This document shows positions 38,349 through 46,265 of a stretch of 46,265 nucleotides of DNA, piece by piece. Within the stretch, counting starts at the first letter, position 1, and every line of letters starts with the position of its first letter. Origin of the DNA: a virus. A program made the position numbers and the translations under genes. The notes under the pieces were generated by a model. The model made no database searches. It was given only the letters and a program-made list of their open reading frames with translations, and was not told the origin of the DNA. The DNA lies in the IMG/VR virus record IMGVR_UViG_3300042905_003683, positions 1 through 46,265 of that record; one strand, given 5' to 3'.

Positions 38349-39487
38349 CAAATCTTATGCATTTCTCCATAATTATTACCTGCTTTCACATTAACCTTAA
38401 ATATTCCAAGGTCTGTTGATGAATAAATCTTGATAATTTCTTTTAGATCTTTTTTATCTTCTTCTGCCAAATCAATAACAATGTTGTCATGAATTGTAAA
38501 AGCTATGTATGATTTACGACCTTTTAAAAACTCAAACACTTTAATCATCTGACGAAGAGCGAGTTGAGCAAAAGAAGACTGAATAAGGTAAGACAAAGCG
38601 TGCTTAGAATCTGCCAATATTTCTTTGCCGTAGAAATTAGTAATCTTCTCTCCATCCCAATACTTGCCAAGGACTTTTTCTTTATTGTAAATGACTTCAG
38701 CCTTTTCATTTTTTGTATCTCCATAAAGCCAAGCAAGAAATGAGACTTTTGCTTCATCTCTTGTTTTATTTCCGTCAAAGATATGTTTTGCATTCCAATC
38801 GTGAATGTCAACGTTTGGTTGTTCAACACCAGCAAGAGCCAAGAATGTACGAAGCTCTGCACCGTTGTAATCAAGTTCAATAAACCAATCATTATTTGGA
38901 TTTAGAATTGTTCTGTGGTTCTTGTCCATCTGCATAATAGGGAATGAACGCTTATGAGTTGAGAGTCTGCCAGTTTTAGTTCCAAAGATGTTGTAGTTGA
39001 TGTAGGGACTAAGATTGGAATACTTGTCGATAATTTTATCTTCTGAAAGACAAGAAGTATCAATGTTTAGTTTTCTACTTCTAATGTCCCAAACAACCTC
39101 TGAAAGAGCCACAAGATAATCATAATCATGTGGCTTCTGTTTTGTTTCAAGAACTTCTTTTACAATCTTGGTTTTTGCATCGTAATAGTCAACCAAAAAA
39201 TGTTGAGGAATTAGATCAAACAAACAATTATCATCAAGATTAATTTTAGAGTTTTGAAAGGACTTAAAAAATGCTTTCATCTTGTCATTAAGCATCTTCC
39301 AATCTTCTTTGTTGTTGGAAACAGCATCATTAATCTCGCCTTGAAAATACAGGTAAGCATACTCTCCGTTTTGGAAAGAAGGATGATAATTCCAAGAACG
39401 AGCAAATTGTGGAGCTTTGTCAGTTATTACGCCATTACAAAAATAACCAACACACTCACCTTTGTTGTCGAGTGGTTCAACATACAT
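38348..39487 (-). CDS. Compact family A DNA polymerase
   Basis: A 379-aa polymerase core without 5' or 3' exonuclease domains. Motif A, ELDYNGAELRTFLALAG, has Asp206 and the ELR triad. The O-helix RDEAKVSFLAWLYG has Arg243, Lys247 and Tyr255. Motif C reads FTIHDNIVID, with Asn in place of the usual Glu of HDE. The position equal to E. coli Phe762 is Leu251; in viral PolA, Leu762 has been linked to temperate or slowly replicating phages. The thumb region is short and unusual. With DnaE elsewhere, the phage has two polymerases; this one may do gap filling with the exonuclease. AGGAGG lies 4 nt before ATG. Confidence 0.9.
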   Translation of the reverse strand: MYVEPLDNKGECVGYFCNGVITDKAPQFARSWNYHPSFQNGEYAYLYFQGEINDAVSNNKEDWKMLNDKMKAFFKSFQNSKINLDDNCLFDLIPQHFLVDYYDAKTKIVKEVLETKQKPHDYDYLVALSEVVWDIRSRKLNIDTSCLSEDKIIDKYSNLSPYINYNIFGTKTGRLSTHKRSFPIMQMDKNHRTILNPNNDWFIELDYNGAELRTFLALAGVEQPNVDIHDWNAKHIFDGNKTRDEAKVSFLAWLYGDTKNEKAEVIYNKEKVLGKYWDGEKITNFYGKEILADSKHALSYLIQSSFAQLALRQMIKVFEFLKGRKSYIAFTIHDNIVIDLAEEDKKDLKEIIKIYSSTDLGIFKVNVKAGNNYGEMHKI

Positions 39488-39495
39488 CCTACCTC

Positions 39496-40728
39496 CTAGA
39501 AATAAAGCTTATAGGTGTCATTAGGTAGTATAGTAGCTCTCTCATCAGAAGTCAAGAACAAAGCTGGGTCTGTATTTAACCCATTTGCTGGAATCTTTTT
39601 TATACTACAACACAAGGTTTGTAAAAATTTAATAGCATTTGACTCGGACATATTATAAAACATTTGTACCGTGTTTAAAATAGAATCAAATCGTTGTTGT
39701 GTTAGTTTTACTTTGTTTTCTTTCATAAAAATATAAAGATATATTTTCATCCAAAATAAATTCTTGTATTTTTTATTTTTATAATCACCACATATTTTGT
39801 AACTTTGAGTATAATTTTTATTTTTAACTAATTGATTATAACACTTTAAAGTCAATTTTTTAAAATTAATAAAATCATTTAAAAATAACTTATTATATCG
39901 TTTATCAAACAAATCTGCTAAACTAGTAATTTCATACTTTTCTAAGTATTTTGCTGATTGTGGTAATGATGGTTGAAACACCATTCTAGATGGTATATTT
40001 TTATCTAAAATAAAACCATATTTGTAACAAGTTCTTTGGAAGTACAAAAAATTTTCATCAACAAAAAAGTTTTCATATTTTTTAAGATCATCATTTGGAT
40101 TATTATTGGATAGTTCAATAACTAAGCCACTAACATTAATTGGAGTTTTATAAGAAAGTAAATGATTTGCTTTTGTTATTCTTTCATTTGGAAGCACAGA
40201 TAAAACATCAATAAATATTTTTATAAAACTATTATAATCTTTAATTTTACTATCAAGTTTATTTGAAGGTGTTATTTTGCTTAAAAATGTATCAATAATA
40301 AATTTTTCTCTTGTTTTGTAAGAAACATCTAATTGTTCAAAATTACCTTTTGCAATTAAATTTAATATTGGAGTTTTTTTAATTTTACCAAACTTTATTT
40401 TTTGTTCTACTTCTTTTCGCATATCAGCATAAGCATCTGCAACAAAGTCTAAAACATAATAATTTGCAGATGAAACAATATTATTTGTTGTTAAATTTTT
40501 TAAGAACTCTTTTTTAGCTTCAATTGGTTCTCCAATATGATTTAATTTACCATACATTGTTGAATTATACCAAGTATCTATTACTGGTAAAGATTTATCA
40601 AAATAGATATCATATTGAAATAAATAATTTTTTCGTCCTTCAAAAAGAACTCTAGTATCTCTGGTGGTTGCCGTTACTAACGGTGCTTCACCTATTATTA
40701 ATTTTAGATTTGTTTTTTTATTTGGCAT
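39496..40728 (-). CDS. Unknown protein in the tail gene cluster
   Basis: A 410-aa, Lys/Asn/Tyr-rich protein with no membrane segment and no recognised domain. Segments such as NYLFQYDIYFDKSLPVIDTW and a helical C-terminal third (RFDSILNTVQMFYNMSESNA) suggest a folded structural or assembly protein. Its ATG lies 1 nt after the stop of the 1049-aa gene, so the two are co-translated; a tail or baseplate role follows from context only. Confidence 0.75.
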   Translation of the reverse strand: MPNKKTNLKLIIGEAPLVTATTRDTRVLFEGRKNYLFQYDIYFDKSLPVIDTWYNSTMYGKLNHIGEPIEAKKEFLKNLTTNNIVSSANYYVLDFVADAYADMRKEVEQKIKFGKIKKTPILNLIAKGNFEQLDVSYKTREKFIIDTFLSKITPSNKLDSKIKDYNSFIKIFIDVLSVLPNERITKANHLLSYKTPINVSGLVIELSNNNPNDDLKKYENFFVDENFLYFQRTCYKYGFILDKNIPSRMVFQPSLPQSAKYLEKYEITSLADLFDKRYNKLFLNDFINFKKLTLKCYNQLVKNKNYTQSYKICGDYKNKKYKNLFWMKIYLYIFMKENKVKLTQQRFDSILNTVQMFYNMSESNAIKFLQTLCCSIKKIPANGLNTDPALFLTSDERATILPNDTYKLYF

Positions 40729-40729
40729 T

Positions 40730-43700
40730 TTAGTTTATTTGTAATCTAGCCTTTTCTAGATCTTGTTGTTTTCTTGCTATTTCGTTTCCAATTTGAGATT
40801 CTATACCTTGAAGAGTTATTAAGTCTTGTCCAAGTAATAAAACATCATTTCCTTTAAGATCTTTTACTAGTCTACCAACACCAGTTTGTTTAGTACTTTC
40901 AGTACTTATACTTGTAACTCTAGTTTGTGTAGTTTGTCCAGTTGTTGGATCTAAAACAGGAACTTGAATAGGAATACTGTCCGCTGCTGCTTGAGAAAGT
41001 AAAGAATTATATGCTTTGACTTTTTTTTGTAAATCTTCATTTAATTTTGTATAAGTTGTAGGATCTAAATTATTCAGAACTAATCCAGCCTGCAATTCAC
41101 TGTTTGATCTTAAAATAGAAGAATTTAAAGTTTTTATTAATTTTAATTTTGCTAATTCAGATTGTAGTTTTTGTTCTGGGCTTTTATTTGGAACATCAAC
41201 ACATGGCTCTTTACAATTTGGCGAAGTTAAATATACACATTCTAATGTAGTTTCAAATCCTTCCAAACTTAATGAAGATTGTACTTTTATAACAGAATAG
41301 TATCCACCAATACCCAACAAATAAGAAAAAGTATTTTCGTTACTAGTAACGCCCATTTCTATAGGTGGATGAATGTAAATTATCATACCAGGGTGAAATA
41401 TCGTATTACCAACCATAACTATATCTGCATTATATACTTCTCTTAGCTGTCCCAAAACAAATGAGTCTTCTTTTGTTGCTCTCGCTTCTTTTAAATATGG
41501 TTGATCAATTCTTTTAAATTTTATTGATTTTTGTATACCTTCTGTTTGTCCTATAAAAAAATGATAGATTCCTTTATCTATATCTTCAAATATGTTTCCC
41601 TTTAATTCACATGGTAATTGTTTTGCATACACATATAAATAATTTGTATTTTCAATACCTTTAACATTATTACTTGTTGGAATTATAGAGTTTGTATATA
41701 AATCTTTTATGTTTTTGACACCAAAATTAATATAACCAGTTGGTGTGTTGTTGGTTGTAAGTTCAGATACTTCACAAGGTTCATTTCCAACATTGTGTTG
41801 TAAAGAGTATGTCGAAAATCCTAATGAAATTTTCTTTTCTAAGTCAGCACCCGTGACACAAGAAGCACCTAATGATTTTGCAACTATATCATTAACCATA
41901 CTATAAACAAAATCTCTAAATGTATAATTAACTCTATTTGGTTTTGCAATGTTGTTTGTGTACCACTCATTGAAAGTTTGAAGATGAATTGGTATTTCTC
42001 CTATGTTTACAATATCACCAGTATCTCTATCTTGATAATCACCAAGAACAACTTTAAATCTTTTTAATTCTGTTAACAACTCTGATCTTTTAACACCATC
42101 TTGTTGATATTCTGTATTTATATGCTCAACTAATACATTATAAAATGTTGTTAATAAATCATATAAATAAATAAAAGATATGATTCTATCATTTGATCCA
42201 AAATCATATAAAAACTCACCAAACTTTGCTATACCTTCTACAACTCCTTGTAATGCTGTTTCTGCTTTAGCAATTACTGTATCGGTAGTGCTTGTAGATT
42301 GTGCATCTACCTCAGTTCTTTGTTGTGTAATATCAGCAGCATCATCTCTGTTAACACCAACTTGAACCGCATTTGATTTTAAAGAAGGTGGATCTAAAGT
42401 GGCACTTTTATTACCAGAATTTATTTCTTTTATATAATTTATGTAATTTTCTACATCTTTATCGGATACAGTTACGGAATAAATTGTTAAGCTATTATTA
42501 CTGTTAGTGCCTGTTCCTGTAGTCCCTTGAACAGCACCAGCAGCCCCTGCGCCACCAACAACAGTACCAGCCACACCACCAACAACTGTGGATACACCAG
42601 CAACAGGTGCAGCTACAACGCCAAGAGCACCAACAACAACACCGCCTAAAAGGATTCCAGATACCCAGTCTGATGCTGTTGTAATTGATTCTGTTGCACT
42701 TAAATGTCTTGTTAATGATTGTTTAGCTTCAATTTCTAATTGTTTTAAAGTATCTTCTTGTTGTTCAATAGCTTCTTGAATTTCTTTATCTTTTTCAACT
42801 AAGACTAATTCTTTTAGTGCTGTTTTTTCATCTTCTGTTAAAGTAATACAATCATCAGTTATTGCTGATTGTAAAGCTTCTTTTTCTTGTCTTAATTGAT
42901 CTAATGTAGAACCTGGACTGTCCAATCTTTGTTTTTTTAACGAATGTCTATAAAATAGATCAAATATATCTGCGTCTGTAGCTTGTTCTAAACTTGCTTG
43001 ATATTTTGCTTGTAAAGATATAGAACCTTCTTCTGTTAATTCAAAAGAATGAGATATTAAATTTAATATCAAAGTCATTGATTGTGTAGATAAGGCAGCA
43101 GAGAGAGCTTCTGCAACAGCAGCATCATAACCTATTTGTTGTAGTATTTCACTATCAACTCTTTGCCAACCTAGTTTTGCTTTTATTCTATAAAATTTTC
43201 CGTTGTATTCGTTTCTTTTACCTTGAGGATGTAATATTAAAGATAGAAAATTTATTGTTGTATTATCTGTATCTGTTTCATTAAAAGGAAAACCTTTACC
43301 ACCTATATAATTTATTAAAATTTCATCTAATGTATTAGGAGAAAGTTCATAAGAATTTGCAAATTCTAAATTTAATTCTAAATCAATTAATTTTTCTGCT
43401 GCTGCTGGGTTAGAACCTGCTAATGTCCAGTTAAGGTTTTTAATACCAGCACCAGCCACTTTTGTGTTCACGTTGTCAAAAGAATTATATAATTCATTAG
43501 CTTCATGAGGAATTAAAAATAATCTTTCTGTTGCTTCTTGTTTCCCAGCTTCATAATCAATTCTGTATAATTCTAATTTTGGATATAACAAAGAAAATAA
43601 AGCTGGTTTTGCATATACAAAATCTTGTAATGCAATTTTATTCATTAATGTTGCTGTTATAGAAGAATTTATACTAGTAGGATTGGTTAAATCAGTAGCC

Positions 43701-43879
43701 ATATAAACTGCTGGAAATCTATCAGTTCGTTTATTTGGGTTATCATTTCTGTACCAATTTGAAAAAAAATTTGATTGTACTGCTAAATAACAAATTTCAT
43801 CAAACTCTTCTTCTAACTTGCCACCTTCTTCTTTTGGTTTAGTTGGATCTTCTGGTTCGTCTTTTCCAATTCCAAACAT
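40730..43879 (-). CDS. Large tail/baseplate structural protein
   Basis: A 1049-aa protein. The N-terminus is acidic (MFGIGKDEPEDPTKPKEEGG). Residues 300-390 are a Gln/Glu/Leu-rich coiled coil. Residues about 400-455 are a hydrophobic Gly/Ala/Val segment (SGILLGGVVVGALGVVAAPV, then GGVAGTVVGGAGAAGAV) like a membrane-active or fibre segment. The C-terminal 100 residues are coiled again. Strand-rich parts in the second half (PPIEMGVTSNENTFSYLLG) fit a hub-like domain. It lies between a LysM baseplate protein and an unknown tail gene, so a baseplate hub or central tail protein is likely; the exact role is not readable. Confidence 0.75.
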   Translation of the reverse strand: MFGIGKDEPEDPTKPKEEGGKLEEEFDEICYLAVQSNFFSNWYRNDNPNKRTDRFPAVYMATDLTNPTSINSSITATLMNKIALQDFVYAKPALFSLLYPKLELYRIDYEAGKQEATERLFLIPHEANELYNSFDNVNTKVAGAGIKNLNWTLAGSNPAAAEKLIDLELNLEFANSYELSPNTLDEILINYIGGKGFPFNETDTDNTTINFLSLILHPQGKRNEYNGKFYRIKAKLGWQRVDSEILQQIGYDAAVAEALSAALSTQSMTLILNLISHSFELTEEGSISLQAKYQASLEQATDADIFDLFYRHSLKKQRLDSPGSTLDQLRQEKEALQSAITDDCITLTEDEKTALKELVLVEKDKEIQEAIEQQEDTLKQLEIEAKQSLTRHLSATESITTASDWVSGILLGGVVVGALGVVAAPVAGVSTVVGGVAGTVVGGAGAAGAVQGTTGTGTNSNNSLTIYSVTVSDKDVENYINYIKEINSGNKSATLDPPSLKSNAVQVGVNRDDAADITQQRTEVDAQSTSTTDTVIAKAETALQGVVEGIAKFGEFLYDFGSNDRIISFIYLYDLLTTFYNVLVEHINTEYQQDGVKRSELLTELKRFKVVLGDYQDRDTGDIVNIGEIPIHLQTFNEWYTNNIAKPNRVNYTFRDFVYSMVNDIVAKSLGASCVTGADLEKKISLGFSTYSLQHNVGNEPCEVSELTTNNTPTGYINFGVKNIKDLYTNSIIPTSNNVKGIENTNYLYVYAKQLPCELKGNIFEDIDKGIYHFFIGQTEGIQKSIKFKRIDQPYLKEARATKEDSFVLGQLREVYNADIVMVGNTIFHPGMIIYIHPPIEMGVTSNENTFSYLLGIGGYYSVIKVQSSLSLEGFETTLECVYLTSPNCKEPCVDVPNKSPEQKLQSELAKLKLIKTLNSSILRSNSELQAGLVLNNLDPTTYTKLNEDLQKKVKAYNSLLSQAAADSIPIQVPVLDPTTGQTTQTRVTSISTESTKQTGVGRLVKDLKGNDVLLLGQDLITLQGIESQIGNEIARKQQDLEKARLQIN

Positions 43880-43880
43880 A

Positions 43881-44213
43881 CTAGGCTCCTAACACGTTTA
43901 ATACAGCTTGAATTGGTTTTGGTATATATATGGTATCTCCAAGTTGAATCATATTTTCTGTTGGTGTTTTATTAAATAACGCTATTACCCACCAATATTG
44001 TGGAGTACCATAATACCTAATTGACAACTTATAATATCTATCACTAAAGCCCCAAGTATGTTCTTCTATCAATAATTGTGACATATCTTGTGGAGATGGA
44101 TATTTAAAGTTTGGTGTGGAATAATGTGCTATTCCATTTACATTTCTATTTTCAAATAAATCTTTATAATTTTCATTTGAATTATCATATGTTTTTCTAT
44201 TGATAAATCTCAT
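43881..44213 (-). CDS. LysM-type baseplate protein (T4 gp53-like)
   Basis: A 110-aa protein. The second half, DRYYKLSIRYYGTPQYWWVI, then ALFNKTPTENMIQLGDTIYI, is a LysM-like fold: a start-up 'time and again' segment, a YW core, and GDTIYIP as last strand. T4 gp53 and related baseplate wedge proteins carry this. It lies between two tail genes, which supports a baseplate place. AAGG precedes ATG. Confidence 0.85.
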   Translation of the reverse strand: MRFINRKTYDNSNENYKDLFENRNVNGIAHYSTPNFKYPSPQDMSQLLIEEHTWGFSDRYYKLSIRYYGTPQYWWVIALFNKTPTENMIQLGDTIYIPKPIQAVLNVLGA

Positions 44214-44226
44214 TTAGTTTTACCTT

Positions 44227-44270
44227 GGGGGTTAAGGGGTTACACCATCTGGGGGGGCGGGGGCGGGGGG
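44227..44270 (+). repeat. G-run tract, potential G-quadruplex
   Basis: The plus strand has five G-runs within 44 nt: G5 (44227-44231), G4 (44236-44239), G7 (44251-44257), G5 (44259-44263) and G6 (44265-44270), with one-base C loops between the last three. It covers the end of the neighbouring gene, where the coding strand is C-rich and encodes Pro (PPAPAPP). Very unlike the AT-rich background. Confidence 0.85.
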
Positions 44271-45203
44271 CTTATCCACACTAGGAGTACCAGCAGCAGG
44301 AGCAGGAGTACCAGCAGCAGTACCAGCAGCAGTAGCGGCAGGAGTAGCAGGAACAGGAGCAGCAGCAGCAGTAGCGGCAGGAGCAGGAGTTGAAGTTATT
44401 GTTGCATTAGAAAATGTAAAAAATTCATCAAGTTTTGCATTTTTTAATCTAACTTGAGCAGCATTATCAGATACTCGCGAATCTGTATCAAATGAACCAC
44501 GATATGGAAAATTCTTTCTAAAATTTTCATCTTGTCTATCTAACAAGTTTTGATGTAGAGGAGTAAAAACAAAACTTACTTTGTAAGATTTACTATCATT
44601 TTGAACTGAACTTACCCCAGATACGCCATCCACACTGAAATATTCAACTCCAGGTTGGCGAAAACCACCTTTTAAACTTTCTATTTTAAGATCTTTTATA
44701 TATCCTAAAAGACCATTATCTTTGGCAACTCCTTCTGATGTTTCTCCTGGCTCTCCTTTAGTAAAATCATATAAAAAAGTATTATGAAAAATTTTTAAAA
44801 CTGGTACGTTAAAAACTAATCCAAATCTTTGTCTAGCAGTTTCTGCACTTATCCCACCACCAGTTGAAGATTGTTTTGTTTTTATAAAAGATGGATACAT
44901 TAATTGATTTAAAATATTTAAATTGTTATAAGCGTTTGTTGCTATTACAAAACCTATTTGAAAAGATCTTTTTGTTCCTTTATAAGTAGATATTGGGTCC
45001 ATCTTTCCAAAAGTATAAGCCTCATTCCATTCAGCATCTATCGTTTGTTGCACAACAAGACCAACAACATTAATTCTGTATTCAACATCAGATATTAAGT
45101 CATAAATATAGAAACCTTCACCAGAAACGGTTGGGGCTGCTTCTTGACCAGCACCCCATTTAAAAGGTTGACCATTTGCATTAAAGATTCTTCTTGCTGG
45201 CAT
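44232..45203 (-). CDS. Tail protein with a Pro/Ala-rich tail
   Basis: A 323-aa protein. The first 260 residues are beta-rich and look folded (EGFYIYDLISDVEYRINVVG, then TYKGTKRSFQIGFVIATNAY), with VNVPVLKIFHN and SYKVSFVFTPLHQ; this suits a T4-like tail-tube or baseplate initiator but no family is proven. The last 60 residues are Ala, Pro, Thr and Gly repeats encoded by a GC-rich repeat and a C-run tract. The ATG at 45203 lies shortly after the tape-measure-like gene. Confidence 0.75.
   Translation of the reverse strand: MPARRIFNANGQPFKWGAGQEAAPTVSGEGFYIYDLISDVEYRINVVGLVVQQTIDAEWNEAYTFGKMDPISTYKGTKRSFQIGFVIATNAYNNLNILNQLMYPSFIKTKQSSTGGGISAETARQRFGLVFNVPVLKIFHNTFLYDFTKGEPGETSEGVAKDNGLLGYIKDLKIESLKGGFRQPGVEYFSVDGVSGVSSVQNDSKSYKVSFVFTPLHQNLLDRQDENFRKNFPYRGSFDTDSRVSDNAAQVRLKNAKLDEFFTFSNATITSTPAPAATAAAAPVPATPAATAAGTAAGTPAPAAGTPSVDKPPAPAPPDGVTP
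44284..44391 (-). repeat. Degenerate GCAGTAG/GGAGCA-type tandem repeat
   Basis: Plus-strand units of GCAGCAG, GTAGCGGCAGGAG and AGCAGGAGTA recur across about 110 nt and encode an Ala/Pro/Thr/Gly tail (PAATAAGTAAGTPAPAAG). Units are imperfect but could slip and change tail length. Confidence 0.7.
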
Positions 45204-45222
45204 CTATATCACTTTCCTATGA

Positions 45223-46265
45223 TTATGTTGGTCTTGATATGTTAAGACCCATTTTATCTTCCATAATATCAAACATTGCTTTACCTAATTTAAGCTTATC
45301 TAATGCTATACTTACATTTACAGGTGTTGAGGTTCTTGAACCGCCACCAGTACCTACATTATTAATTAGAGTAGTTAGTAAATTGTTTGTTTCATTCTTA
45401 GTAGTATTTACAACATTTCTATATCTTTCGGCTTGATCAACAAGATTGGATACATTTGTTATATTTTCTGGTGTCAATTTGATTGATGCTTCTCCAAGAT
45501 CGGATAAGCTATTCAAAGCAGAAGATAAGGCATTGCCAGAATCAGAATTTAATTCATTTATTTTCTCAATTATTGCGCCAATTATCTCAACAAGAGGCTC
45601 TAATCTACTTGCAATTCCATCTGGTATATTTGATATAGCATTTATAAATTCAACAAATGCTGGAACAGAAGCAGAGATTGTTCCCATTATGTTACTTAAT
45701 GCTGTCAAAGATGTAACCAATATACCAATACCAATTAAGCCAATAGGATTAGCAACAACAGAAATCATAGAAAGCATGGCAGAACTTATTAAGTATAGTG
45801 AAGCACCTAACATTAGTAAGTTTGATCCTTGAGAAGCAGCTTTAGCCATTGAATCAAATATCATTGATATACCTAAACCTACAAGTGCTATACCTCCACC
45901 AAACATTAGGAAAGATGCTCCAACCATTAGTAATGCTGCACCTATAGCTAGTAAGACAGGTATTGCTGGTGTTGCAGTAAGAACTAGATACAATGCTCCA
46001 ACAAACACAATTAATGCAGCACTAAACACTAGTAATTGAGGTCCATTTAGTTTAGCAAGAGAATCAGCTAATGCAGCCATACCATAGAACAAAGCAAATG
46101 CAAAAGCTGCCATACCAGCCATAGCAACACCTAAAGCATACAACTGTTTAGAAGATACTTCTGAAGCTATACCAATAGCTACTATGGAAGCTGCCATTGT
46201 AAAACCAATAACATACAACATTGGAGAGCCACTCATATGGTATAATGAAAAGATAAGTAAAAATG
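45223..46265 (-). CDS. Tape-measure-like protein, C-terminal part (5' end outside window)
   Basis: At least 347 residues; the frame is open to the right edge, so the first internal ATG at 46236 is probably not the start. The N-terminal 190 residues contain a row of hydrophobic segments (FTMAASIVAIGIASEV, FALFYGMAALADSL, LLVFSAALIVFVGALYLVL, LLMVGASFLMFGGGIALVG), as in the membrane-spanning region of tape-measure proteins. The end, PVNVSIALDKLKLGKAMFDI, is like the conserved C-terminal strand and helix of that family. It sits at the head of the tail cluster, as expected. Confidence 0.7.
   Translation of the reverse strand, partial: FLLIFSLYHMSGSPMLYVIGFTMAASIVAIGIASEVSSKQLYALGVAMAGMAAFAFALFYGMAALADSLAKLNGPQLLVFSAALIVFVGALYLVLTATPAIPVLLAIGAALLMVGASFLMFGGGIALVGLGISMIFDSMAKAASQGSNLLMLGASLYLISSAMLSMISVVANPIGLIGIGILVTSLTALSNIMGTISASVPAFVEFINAISNIPDGIASRLEPLVEIIGAIIEKINELNSDSGNALSSALNSLSDLGEASIKLTPENITNVSNLVDQAERYRNVVNTTKNETNNLLTTLINNVGTGGGSRTSTPVNVSIALDKLKLGKAMFDIMEDKMGLNISRPT

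Noticed and set aside
1-46265. tRNA genes, CRISPR arrays, IS elements, attachment sites
   Set aside because: Gaps between genes are short and filled by ribosome sites, promoters and hairpins; I saw no cloverleaf, spaced direct repeats or transposase.

Overview
This window looks like a 46 kb piece of a large, AT-rich (about two thirds A+T by eye) tailed-phage genome, most likely a T4-like myovirus of marine or aquatic origin. Every gene I can support lies on the minus strand, so transcription runs from high to low coordinates. Genes are tightly packed, with 1-30 nt overlaps or short gaps and clear AGGAG-type ribosome sites. I see no tRNA, CRISPR array or insertion sequence. The phage assignment rests on a UvsX/RecA-type recombinase, a gp32-type zinc ssDNA-binding protein, a T4 RNase H-type 5'-3' exonuclease, a DnaB-type helicase, a LysM/gp53-type baseplate protein, a tape-measure-like protein and many small phage-type proteins.

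Layout, in the direction of transcription (right to left): 46.3-39.5 kb, tail/baseplate structural genes (tape-measure C-terminus, a tail protein with a Pro/Ala tail, LysM baseplate protein, a 1049-aa structural protein, a 410-aa unknown). 39.5-27.8 kb, replication and recombination (compact family A polymerase, Dps-like protein, phosphatase-like virion-type protein, Nudix, a split Rossmann/tubulin-like gene, gp32-like SSB, RecA/UvsX, dCMP deaminase-like enzyme, exonuclease, Cys-rich basic proteins, helicase). 27.8-17.2 kb, class II ribonucleotide reductase, a GroES-like protein, ThyX, and a second polymerase of the DnaE (Pol III alpha) type. 17.2-11.0 kb, UV-damage endonuclease, a lipoprotein, phosphoesterase, dUTPase, adenylosuccinate synthetase, thioredoxin (frameshifted) and an IMPDH/GMP reductase family enzyme. 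10.7-0 kb, an acidic scaffold-like protein, a ClpP-type protease, GroEL, small proteins, a cupin, Hsp20 and the 5' part of a very large unknown protein.

The nucleotide genes fit together as a supply and re-balancing module: NrdJ makes dNTPs, the deaminase, dUTPase and ThyX push dC towards dT, and the GMPR/IMPDH-family enzyme with PurA could push G towards A. This would suit an AT-rich phage in a GC-richer host. A Cys-anchored lipoprotein with a DTAD-type linker and a DMDLH motif hints at a myxobacterium-like or Bdellovibrio-like host, but that is weak inference.

The most unusual layer is regulatory. Intergenic gaps carry hairpins whose loops contain sigma70-type -10 boxes, so an internally started transcript lacks the hairpin that a read-through transcript forms. 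In three cases the Shine-Dalgarno sits in the hairpin's 3' arm. A second element, ACTATTTA, recurs 18-21 nt upstream of several starts, mostly of genes whose proteins begin with a short leader resembling T4 capsid-targeting sequences. Two genes (thioredoxin, and a Rossmann/tubulin-like protein) appear broken by single-base insertions.
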